A stretch of DNA of 5,751 bases from Flavimaricola sp. GTDB lineage: Bacteria > Pseudomonadota > Alphaproteobacteria > Rhodobacterales > Rhodobacteraceae. The notes below the pieces were generated by a model. The model saw only the letters and a program-made list of their open reading frames with translations, searched no databases and was not told the DNA's origin. Where the stretch lies: NCBI GenBank assembly GCA_023300365.1, contig JALZWD010000315.1:1-5751 (forward strand). Direction: 5' to 3'. Both the position numbers and the translations under genes were made by a program. Below are positions 1-5,253 of the stretch, piece after piece. Position 1 is the first letter of the stretch. Every line of letters begins with the position of its first letter.

Positions 1-1918
1 CGAGATCGCGCAAGGGGCCATAGCTTTCGGCGCGGGTAAGCGGCGGTGTAAGGTGATCGATGATAACTGCTTGGGCGCGGCGTTTGGCTTGCGTGCCCTC
101 GCCAGGGTCGTTGACGATAAAGGGATAGAAATGCGGCATTGCGCCAAGAGTAATCTCGGGCCAGCAGCTTTGTGACAAAGCAGCGGCTTTGCCGGGTAAC
201 CATTCAAGATTGCCGTGTTTTCCCATGTGGATCACGGCATCAGAATTGGCGCGGACCCAGAGATAAAAGGCCAGGTAGTTGTGTGGGGGCGTGAGGTCTG
301 GCGAATGGTAGCTTGTGGTTGGGTCGATGTTGTAGCCGCGTGCAGGTTGGATGCCGATCGTAATGTTGCCGAACCTGTGTAATGACAATTTAAACCCGGC
401 GTCAGGATGGGATGTTGAGCCCTCCGGGGGGAGTGATGGCCAAAAGAAGGGATCTTGAGGCGCCCGCCCCCAGCGTTCGGTGATTTGATTGCGCGTGTCA
501 TAGGGGAGGGTAGCGAAGTGGGTCTCGTAGTCGGCAATGGGGAATATTTCACCGCCGTCTTTCTCGGCACGATCGGTGAGCCAATTGGTGGGGCCGGCCA
601 TGAGAATATCCATGAGGGCTTGGGGGCTGTTTGGCAGAGGCCCACCTGTGTCGTATCCGGCATCGCGCAACAGATTTAAAACGTGCAATGTACCTGCGGG
701 TGTGTCGAGCCCCACGCCATTGGCAAGCCGACCGTCCTTGTTGGGATAGTTTGCCAAAATGATTGTGATGCGCTTGTCGTGGGCTGTGGATCGACGCAAC
801 TGGGTCCAATTGGCCGCGAGTTCGGTGACGAAGTTGATCCTGTCGCCTTGGGGTTGGTAGGTGGCGATCGGGCATTCGGTGGCGGTATCGAAAAAGGCCT
901 CGCCTTTGAAAGACAACGCGCGCGTTATGATCCGTCCGTCGACCTCGGGCAAAGCGACGTTCATTGCGATATCGCGAGCGGACAGGCCTTGCGCGCTTTC
1001 CTCCCATGCCGATTGAGATGAACCCGATAGGATGATTTGAAACACAGGTGCCGCGTTCGCAGAAGGGGCGGCCAAAGGGTTGGTGGTATTGGCATCACCA
1101 TTCGGGGAGCCAACTGCAAAAGCGGTGGCATTGAGAATGACTTGGGGAGGCGCTTGGGCAAAAAGGTCTTCAAGAGTTGCGCGGCTGAGGGGATCTTTTA
1201 GGCTGGCCACGAAAATAGGCAGGGGCGCGAGGCCCGCGCGCAACATTGTCTTGACCAAACGGTTGATTGGCGCGGTTCCGGCCCCCTGGACCAAGGCGCG
1301 GTAAAAGATGATCGGGATGACGGGCGCATCTTGGGCCCAGTTTTCTTGTGCAACCTTAAGGTGGGCGGTGCCTTCTCCGGGCCAATAGACCCCAGCCTTG
1401 AGCAGCGGTTTGGCCGCGGGGGGGGTGTCTGTCTGATCAAGCAAGGCTTTTGCATAGTCGAGTAAGTGCACCGCATTTTCGGCGCCACCTTCGACAAAGT
1501 AGGACCAGATTGCATCATAGTCGGTATCGCTTACGGTCGAGAAGTGTCGAAGGTCGGCGTCGGGTTTGTCGTCGCCGGGTAAGGCCACGAACGGCACGCC
1601 AGCGACACGCAAACGTGCGGCGTACTGCTCGAATCCATAGGTCCAATAGCCTGCCCCTCCTAAAATACGCGCGATAACGAGGCGTGATTGGGTGGCGCAG
1701 CTATCTAGGTGCATATCCACCGAAAGCGGGTGGTTGAGATGCATGATGTTGGCCAGACGCAGGGTGGGAGGATTTGTCATCGCCGCACGGGCTTCGGACA
1801 AGAGCGCAAGTTCGGTATCCGCGGCGGACAGGATCACCACATCGGCTGGTGTTTGGCCGAGATCAATGGGGTCTTGGCCGTCGCCTATGCTACCCGGTGT
1901 CGCGGCCAATAGATGCAT
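1..1918 (-). CDS. cobN: Cobaltochelatase large subunit CobN (N-terminal half, cut by left edge)
   Basis: CobN is the large subunit of the aerobic CobNST cobaltochelatase. It inserts Co(II) into hydrogenobyrinic acid a,c-diamide with ATP hydrolysis, in the cytoplasm. The frame is open from the ATG at 1918 to the left edge, about 639 residues; CobN proteins usually run about 1,100-1,300, so roughly half is missing. The N-terminus begins MHLLAATPGS, with DLGQTPADVVILSAADTEL soon after, as in alphaproteobacterial CobN. Other recognisable blocks are GLSARDIAMNVALPEVDGRI, the stretch ILANYPNKDGRLANGVGLDTP, and the family signature HMGKHGNLEWLPGK at residues 564-577, shared with the magnesium chelatase subunit BchH/ChlH. 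The start overlaps the stop of the acetyltransferase gene by one base (TAATG). The only Shine-Dalgarno-like GGAG lies 11 bases upstream, which is rather far, so translation is probably coupled to the upstream gene. No internal stop or frameshift was seen. Confidence 0.97.
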   Translation of the reverse strand, partial: MHLLAATPGSIGDGQDPIDLGQTPADVVILSAADTELALLSEARAAMTNPPTLRLANIMHLNHPLSVDMHLDSCATQSRLVIARILGGAGYWTYGFEQYAARLRVAGVPFVALPGDDKPDADLRHFSTVSDTDYDAIWSYFVEGGAENAVHLLDYAKALLDQTDTPPAAKPLLKAGVYWPGEGTAHLKVAQENWAQDAPVIPIIFYRALVQGAGTAPINRLVKTMLRAGLAPLPIFVASLKDPLSRATLEDLFAQAPPQVILNATAFAVGSPNGDANTTNPLAAPSANAAPVFQIILSGSSQSAWEESAQGLSARDIAMNVALPEVDGRIITRALSFKGEAFFDTATECPIATYQPQGDRINFVTELAANWTQLRRSTAHDKRITIILANYPNKDGRLANGVGLDTPAGTLHVLNLLRDAGYDTGGPLPNSPQALMDILMAGPTNWLTDRAEKDGGEIFPIADYETHFATLPYDTRNQITERWGRAPQDPFFWPSLPPEGSTSHPDAGFKLSLHRFGNITIGIQPARGYNIDPTTSYHSPDLTPPHNYLAFYLWVRANSDAVIHMGKHGNLEWLPGKAAALSQSCWPEITLGAMPHFYPFIVNDPGEGTQAKRRAQAVIIDHLTPPLTRAESYGPLRDL

Positions 1919-2367
1919 TAGAGACGTTTCTCCATGAAGATGGAGCTATGGGCCTCGGTATAGTCGCCGAAGGGGCCACAGTGGACGAAGCCGTGGCGGG
2001 CATAGAGTTTGTGCGCCGCATGCAGCGTATTGCCGGTTTCGAGCCGTAAGAGAGGCAATTTTGCTGCGCGCGCGGCATCCTCAATCTGTCGCAACAGCGC
2101 GTCGGCGATCCCTTTGCCGCGCGCCTCTTTGGCAACGAACATCGATTTGACCTCTCCGTAGCCGTCTTTGTTGGAGAGTGCGCCTGTGCCGAGGATCAGG
2201 TCATTTTGGCGGGCCGTAAAGAAGGTAATATGGTCGGCGCAAAGATCGTCAATATCGAGAAAAAAGTTATCCTCAGGAGGGAACAAGCTTTCCATAAGAG
2301 CATGGCTCTGTTGGAGCAAAGCGGTCGCTTGAGGGTGGTGGGGGTCTGTTTCCTCGATAAAGATCAT
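1918..2367 (-). CDS. GNAT-family N-acetyltransferase in the cobalamin operon
   Basis: This is a 149-residue single-domain protein of the Gcn5-related N-acetyltransferase superfamily, which moves an acetyl group from acetyl-CoA to an amine. Motif A is visible: strand VKSMFV (residues 73-78) followed by the acetyl-CoA pyrophosphate loop RGKGIA (83-88, fitting R-x-x-G-x-A). Motif B follows as LETGNT and then AHKLYARHGF (118-127), and the protein ends in FMEKRL, typical of small cytoplasmic GNATs. No signal peptide or membrane segment is seen. The substrate cannot be told from the sequence. The start overlaps the cobW stop by four bases (ATGA) and the stop overlaps the cobN start by one, so it is a true operon member. 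No convincing Shine-Dalgarno precedes it, which suggests translation by reinitiation after cobW. It could act on a corrinoid intermediate, on an operon protein, or on something unrelated; nothing here decides. Confidence 0.93.
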   Translation of the reverse strand: MIFIEETDPHHPQATALLQQSHALMESLFPPEDNFFLDIDDLCADHITFFTARQNDLILGTGALSNKDGYGEVKSMFVAKEARGKGIADALLRQIEDAARAAKLPLLRLETGNTLHAAHKLYARHGFVHCGPFGDYTEAHSSIFMEKRL

Positions 2368-3428
2368 TTTTGGATCGCTGCTGTGATTGCGGCTTGGTCC
2401 AGCCCCGATTGACCGATGACCACTAACCGTGTTTCGCGGGTTTCTGATCCGAATGGCCGATCGAAATAACTGTCGATCCGTGGGCCGACCGCCTGAAGCG
2501 TCAGTCGCATGGGCTTGCCTGTAACGGCGGCGAAGCCCTTTAGACGGAGCACGTCATGTTCGGCAATGATCGCCACAAGCTTGGCCTTAAATGCCTCGGG
2601 GTCGTCCACTTCGGGGGCGGTTACAACAAAGCTCTCAAATTCGTCATGGCCGTGCTCATGCGAGTGATCATGATGATCGCTACCGTGATCATCGTCGTCG
2701 TGGTGGTGATGATGAACTTCGTGGCGCGCTGCCATATCCTCTTCGGCGCCAACGCCTTGACCCAACAAAACATCGACCGGAAGTGCGCCCATCGACGTTT
2801 TAAGAACCTGAACTGAGTTCCGTGCCTCTGCTTTGAGGCGGGTTTGCAATTCATCGGCCTCGGCGGCGGACAATAGATCGGCCTTGTTCACCACAATCAT
2901 GTCCGCACAGGCGATCTGATCCTCGAACAATTCGCCCAAGGGCGTGTCGTGATCAAGGCCGTCATCTGCTGCGCGTTGTGCATCAAGGGCGGCGACGTCG
3001 TGGGCAAAACGACCTTCTGACACGGCTTTGCCATCGACCACAGTGACCACGCCGTCCACGGTGACCTTGGTGCTGATACCGGGCCAGTTGAAGGCGCGCA
3101 CCAAAGGCTGTGGCAAGGCCAAACCGCTCGTTTCAATTACGATATGATCGGGAGCCGGGTCACGGGCCAACAAGCCTTCCATTGTTGGGATAAAGTCGTC
3201 TGCCACAGTGCAACAGATACACCCGTTTGAAAGTTCAACAATATCGTCGTCAGAGCAGTTCTCAATGCCACAGCCACGCAGAATTTCTCCGTCTACACCG
3301 AGATCGCCAAATTCGTTAATGACTAAGGCGATACGCTTGCCTTCGGCGTTTTGGAGCATATGCCGGATAAGGGTGGTTTTGCCCGCGCCTAGAAAGCCGG
3401 TTACCACAGTGGCAGGTATTTTTTGCAT
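2364..3428 (-). CDS. cobW: CobW, metal-binding GTPase for cobalt delivery
   Basis: CobW belongs to the G3E (COG0523) family of metallochaperone GTPases and is thought to hand Co(II) to the cobaltochelatase step. The protein has 354 residues, normal for the family. In order: Walker A GFLGAGKTT (11-19); the metal site GCICC (69-73, the CxCC motif conserved across COG0523); ETSGLALP (99-106); the guanine-specificity motif NKAD (181-184); a His/Asp-rich loop (236-261) with 13 histidines; and a CobW C-terminal domain from about 266 to 340. I chose the ATG at 3428 because it gives the standard short N-terminus MQKIPATVVTGFLG and has AGGAG (3440-3436) seven bases upstream. A longer frame starting at 3488 would run into the preceding gene and has no family similarity. 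The start overlaps the upstream stop by one base (TAATG), and the stop overlaps the acetyltransferase start by four. Confidence 0.97.
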   Translation of the reverse strand: MQKIPATVVTGFLGAGKTTLIRHMLQNAEGKRIALVINEFGDLGVDGEILRGCGIENCSDDDIVELSNGCICCTVADDFIPTMEGLLARDPAPDHIVIETSGLALPQPLVRAFNWPGISTKVTVDGVVTVVDGKAVSEGRFAHDVAALDAQRAADDGLDHDTPLGELFEDQIACADMIVVNKADLLSAAEADELQTRLKAEARNSVQVLKTSMGALPVDVLLGQGVGAEEDMAARHEVHHHHHDDDDHGSDHHDHSHEHGHDEFESFVVTAPEVDDPEAFKAKLVAIIAEHDVLRLKGFAAVTGKPMRLTLQAVGPRIDSYFDRPFGSETRETRLVVIGQSGLDQAAITAAIQK

Positions 3429-3907
3429 TATTCTTCTCCTGTTGGCGCGATAGTCTCGCCGGCGAGGGGCTGACCATTGAGCCCCCAATTGGTGTGGTCA
3501 TTGGCGTTGAGAGTGACGCGGATCAGAGCGCCTTGTGGAACGTCAGATAGCAAATAATAGGGTCCGTAGGCGCGACCAACTTTTGTGCCATTTACGTAAA
3601 CATGAGCGTGTCCTGCCGCTGGTGTTACCGGACCATTGATTTCTTCTGGCGCAAAGCGAAAGCCATCCGCGATGATATGAAGGTTCATGTCGGAGCCCAT
3701 GTCAGGGCGCAGCCGCAAAGTAACCTCCGGGGCGGTTGTGTCATCAGGCCATTCAGTGAGGGCCGATAAATCATGGCCGTCGTGCGCGGTATCGGAATGG
3801 CCCATATGATCATGGCTGGTGGCCATATCTTGCGCGCCGCCGGCCAATAAAAAACCACCCGCGACACCAAAAACGATGCCAATTAGGAAAAGGGCAAGGG
3901 GTCTCAT
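3428..3907 (-). CDS. Membrane-anchored His-rich periplasmic protein, function unknown
   Basis: I do not recognise a named family for this 159-residue protein. Residues 1-24 (MRPLALFLIGIVFGVAGGFL and on) form a hydrophobic N-terminal anchor or uncleaved signal; no lipobox cysteine is present. A His-rich linker follows, with H32, H34, H37, H42 and H45. From about 60 to 150 there is a compact, probably beta-rich domain with DMNLHIIADGFRFAP, GHAHVYVNGTKVGRAYGPYY (100-119) and DVPQGALIRVTLNANDHTNW, containing H77, H100, H102 and H138. That layout resembles small cupredoxin-like or metal-handling periplasmic domains, but this is inference. The ATG at 3907 overlaps the cbtA stop by four bases and has AGGAGG (3917-3912) four bases upstream; the frame can be extended upstream, but only in the shadow of cbtA. 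Its place between cbtA and cobW suggests a cobalt-binding role at the outer face of the inner membrane. Confidence 0.88.
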   Translation of the reverse strand: MRPLALFLIGIVFGVAGGFLLAGGAQDMATSHDHMGHSDTAHDGHDLSALTEWPDDTTAPEVTLRLRPDMGSDMNLHIIADGFRFAPEEINGPVTPAAGHAHVYVNGTKVGRAYGPYYLLSDVPQGALIRVTLNANDHTNWGLNGQPLAGETIAPTGEE

Positions 3908-4590
3908 GACGCCTCCTGAGGTGCCGATTGCCACAAATATGCGGTAAGGGCGCCGAGTGTCATCCAAGCCACGAGACCTGTGCCCAAGGCGCGGGCTGCG
4001 AATTCGGCGCCGAGCTCTGGTGGGGCGGGGCCTGTAAATGTGCTCGGCACGGGCGCGCCAATGATATGAGGAGCCGCGAGCAAGATCACGGCGGCGCCCC
4101 ACATCGTCCAATTTTTCCCAAAGGCAATGAGCCAAAGGGCGATGCCAGTGGCGGCCACGGTGGCAAACCACCAAATCTGTCGATCGGTGACGTCAGCGGC
4201 GGCCATGCCCGGCAATTCGGGGGGCAATCCAAACGCAGGAGCCATTTGCACTGCTCCAAATCCGGCCACGCCCCAGACCAGACCCGCCTTAACCGACAAA
4301 TCATGCCCACGCTCTTGAGCGGCGATCATCGTTGTGATCAAGAAGAGAGCATAGCCGACATAAATCAAAGCGCTGAAGGCGATGCTTAGGCCGTTGCGGA
4401 CAAGGTCAAAATCGCCGGCGATATCCGGTTGTGCCAAAGTTACGGACGATCCGAAATGCACAAGGTCGCCGCCTTCAAAAAGCTCGGCGTGCAACAAGAC
4501 AGGTTGCACGAACGCAAATTGAAGCACGGCTGCTAACAGCCCTGCTCCAAAACCAGCGATCAAGGCGCTGGTTACGATTTTTTGGAACAT
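3904..4590 (-). CDS. cbtA: CbtA, predicted cobalt transporter membrane subunit
   Basis: CbtA is an integral inner-membrane protein, predicted from its recurrent B12-riboswitch control and cobalamin-gene neighbourhoods to import cobalt. The protein has 228 residues with about five or six hydrophobic helices, at roughly 8-28, 69-91, 102-118, 140-156, 162-180 and 199-219. Recognisable family segments are the start MFQKIVTSALIAGFGAGLLA, the loop QMAPAFGLPPELPGMAAADV (115-134), and AAPHIIGAPVP (172-182). The start at 4590 gives the normal family N-terminus; a longer frame from 4671 would only extend back through cbtB. One base separates the cbtB stop from this ATG (TAA-C-ATG). No clear Shine-Dalgarno is visible, so translation probably depends on cbtB. 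The stop overlaps the next gene by four bases. Transport activity is a family-level prediction. Confidence 0.93.
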   Translation of the reverse strand: MFQKIVTSALIAGFGAGLLAAVLQFAFVQPVLLHAELFEGGDLVHFGSSVTLAQPDIAGDFDLVRNGLSIAFSALIYVGYALFLITTMIAAQERGHDLSVKAGLVWGVAGFGAVQMAPAFGLPPELPGMAAADVTDRQIWWFATVAATGIALWLIAFGKNWTMWGAAVILLAAPHIIGAPVPSTFTGPAPPELGAEFAARALGTGLVAWMTLGALTAYLWQSAPQEAS

Positions 4591-4591
4591 G

Positions 4592-4762
4592 TTAGTGGCA
4601 GGGAAAGCCAGTTGCATGGCGCACGTCATGTGCAGCATCATGCAAGGTTGTCGCCTGAACATGGCCAGCAACGGTTATGAGGCCGACGCCCATGATTGCC
4701 ACGGCAAGCAGTGTCATCAGGCTGGTTTTTTCTTGGACGCGGGTTTGCGCAATCGTATTCAT
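4592..4762 (-). CDS. cbtB: CbtB, small predicted cobalt transporter subunit
   Basis: CbtB is the small partner of CbtA. This copy has 56 residues, the usual size. It has one membrane helix at about 16-36 (LMTLLAVAIMGVGLITVAGH) and a His-rich tail, HDAAHDVRHATGFPCH (41-56), whose C-terminal pattern with RH, GFPCH and terminal histidine is the family signature and a plausible metal ligand set (H41, H45, H49, C55, H56). The ATG at 4762 has GGGAG (4775-4771) eight bases upstream. A GTG at 4786 would add eight residues but has no such site and would run through the regulatory hairpin. This is the first gene of the operon and lies about 48 bases downstream of the cobalamin riboswitch, so it should be the gene whose ribosome binding site the riboswitch controls. 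Confidence 0.93.
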   Translation of the reverse strand: MNTIAQTRVQEKTSLMTLLAVAIMGVGLITVAGHVQATTLHDAAHDVRHATGFPCH

Positions 4763-4770
4763 TTTATCGT

Positions 4771-4775
4771 CTCCC
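4771..4775 (-). promoter_or_regulatory. cbtB ribosome binding site (riboswitch target)
   Basis: GGGAG lies eight bases before the cbtB ATG. It decides the start over the upstream GTG at 4786 and is the only strong binding site at the head of the operon. It is four bases from the foot of the 4795-4780 hairpin, so hairpin formation could crowd the ribosome. Confidence 0.75.
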
Positions 4776-4779
4776 GTAA

Positions 4780-4795
4780 CCGTCACACCCGACGG
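4780..4795 (-). promoter_or_regulatory. Expression-platform hairpin of the cobalamin riboswitch (candidate P13)
   Basis: Read on the minus strand, CCGTC (4795-4791) pairs perfectly with GACGG (4784-4780) around the loop GGGTGT. No T-run follows, so this is not a Rho-independent terminator. Its position between the aptamer and the cbtB ribosome binding site fits the regulatory hairpin of class I cobalamin riboswitches, whose loop docks onto the aptamer's L5 loop. The loop bases GGGT (4790-4787) can pair, with one G-T wobble, with ATCC (4941-4938) in the loop of the aptamer hairpin 4946-4925. The pairing is by eye and untested. Confidence 0.55.
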
Positions 4796-4809
4796 CGGAT
4801 TTCATTTGT

Positions 4810-5001
4810 GCATGGCAGGTCTCCTGGCTTGCGGATCGTGGCACATCTCCTGCCTTCCCGGTTTCCCAGTGGCGTTCGCAGAGTGTGCTCACCGCATACA
4901 GTCGCGGGGGCGGCTGTGGCATTTGGCCTCCGTTATTGGATAGGCCTGCACCACATTCCCTTTTGATCCCCTGACGCTTTGCGCCGTGATGGGGAACCAT
5001 G
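4810..5001 (-). promoter_or_regulatory. Cobalamin (adenosylcobalamin-type) riboswitch aptamer
   Basis: On the minus strand all the conserved core blocks appear in order: GGTTCCCC near the 5' end (4997-4991 region), GATCAAAAGGGAA (4968-4956), GGTG (4952-4949), the block GCCCCCGCGACTGTA (4911-4897; one base off the common GCAACTGTA form), GCCACTGGG (4873-4865), GGGAAGGC (4859-4852), and the B12 box GCAAGCCAGGAGACCTGCCA (4832-4813). The ends can close as P1, with GCATGG (5001-4996) pairing with CCATGC (4815-4810). A peripheral hairpin, GGCCT with AGGCC around a 12-base loop (4946-4925), lies between the second and third blocks. The length of about 192 bases is normal. It precedes cbtB and the cobalt/cobalamin operon, and such elements lower expression when cobalamin is plentiful. 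With no terminator downstream, translational control of cbtB is likely. Confidence 0.97.
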
Positions 5002-5008
5002 CCCCACC

Positions 5009-5037
5009 TTTGTGATCGTGCCAGCGTTGAGCGTCAA
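5009..5037 (-). promoter_or_regulatory. Candidate sigma-70 promoter for the cbtB-cobN operon
   Basis: TTGACG (5037-5032) matches the -35 consensus at five of six positions. Seventeen bases further on lies CACAAA (5014-5009), a weak -10. Transcription would begin a few bases before the aptamer's first pairing base at 5001, where a riboswitch leader should start. Alphaproteobacterial promoters often have a good -35 and a poor -10. The -35 overlaps the small palindrome TTGA-gcg-TCAA (5027-5037 on the plus strand). Supported by position and the -35 only. Confidence 0.5.
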
Positions 5038-5146
5038 GGGGCGTTTGCGACCAGCGAAAGATCTCAGCGACGGAATTTTTGGGGGCCCACGCATTGAATG
5101 CAGAACTTATGAATAGGGGTCATATCCTGTCTGTGACGCAATATCT

Positions 5147-5155
5147 TGTGGATAA
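5147..5155 (-). promoter_or_regulatory. Perfect-consensus DnaA box
   Basis: The minus strand reads TTATCCACA, a nine-of-nine match to the strong DnaA-binding consensus. It lies about 100 bases upstream of the smc start and about 110 bases upstream of the operon's -35. No second box or AT-rich unwinding element is seen nearby, so this is not an origin. It may be a regulatory DnaA site or chance. Confidence 0.5.
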
Positions 5156-5189
5156 CTAGCCAATTAACCGCTCTGACTAGTGGTCAGCG

Positions 5190-5219
5190 TTGACTCGTTG
5201 CTTTGGGTTTGGGCACCCT
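5190..5219 (+). promoter_or_regulatory. Weak candidate promoter for smc
   Basis: TTGACT (5190-5195) matches five of six -35 bases. An 18-base spacer leads to CACCCT (5214-5219), a poor -10. A GACTC site (5192-5196), one form of the GANTC motif methylated by CcrM in alphaproteobacteria, overlaps the -35. Low confidence because of the -10. Confidence 0.25.
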
Positions 5220-5241
5220 GCGCCAACGCGCGACAGATTCG

Positions 5242-5248
5242 GGAGAGG
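5242..5248 (+). promoter_or_regulatory. smc ribosome binding site (supports a TTG start)
   Basis: GGAGAGG lies five bases before the TTG at 5254, an ideal spacing. No ATG or GTG in the frame nearby gives the family N-terminus, so this site decides the start. Confidence 0.8.
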
Positions 5249-5253
5249 CCCCT

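Larger units (their letters stand above)
5038..5253. other. Divergent intergenic region between the cobalamin operon and smc
   Basis: This gap of about 216 bases separates two divergently transcribed units. I see no convincing gene in it. It contains a perfect DnaA box (5147-5155), an inverted repeat CTGAC-tagtg-GTCAG (5173-5187), GANTC sites at 5192-5196 and 5236-5240, and a candidate smc promoter. The 9-mer CAGCGTTGA occurs at 5185-5193 and again at 5022-5030, just outside the gap within the operon promoter. Confidence 0.7.

Noticed and set aside
549..1007. Minus-strand Arg-rich open frame of 152 codons
   Set aside because: Out-of-frame reading of the cobN coding sequence, whose own frame is intact with conserved motifs.
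2267..2275. TTATCCTCA as a second DnaA box
   Set aside because: Only eight of nine bases match, and it lies inside the acetyltransferase coding sequence, far from the intergenic box.
2556..2854. Open frames on both strands rich in Val/Ile/Met or Thr/Ile across the His-rich region of cobW
   Set aside because: They are frame-shifted readings of the repeated His and Asp codons of cobW, not genes or tandem repeats of separate origin.
2364..3488. Longer CobW starting at 3488
   Set aside because: The added 20 residues precede the family-standard MQKIPATVVTGFLG start and overlap the upstream gene; 3428 has AGGAG at good spacing.
3428..4174. Longer version of the His-rich protein (248 codons from 4174)
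   Set aside because: The extra N-terminal part is an Arg/His-rich out-of-frame reading of cbtA. The ATG at 3907 has a ribosome binding site, a membrane anchor right after it and the ATGA junction.
3928..4389. Plus-strand open frame of 153 codons
   Set aside because: Antisense shadow of cbtA, with no ribosome binding site or recognisable domain.
3904..4671. Longer CbtA starting at 4671
   Set aside because: The extra 27 residues are read from inside cbtB in another frame; the family N-terminus begins at 4590.
4764..5000. Minus-strand open frame of 78 codons across the riboswitch
   Set aside because: It runs through the conserved aptamer core, and its sequence is explained by RNA structure; the product has no recognisable protein features.
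5140..5160. Replication origin
   Set aside because: A single DnaA box with no cluster of boxes and no AT-rich unwinding stretch is not enough.
5153..5169. CtrA binding site at TTAACC (5164-5169)
   Set aside because: Only one half-site is good; the partner position reads TAAC, so the full TTAA-N7-TTAA pattern is absent.
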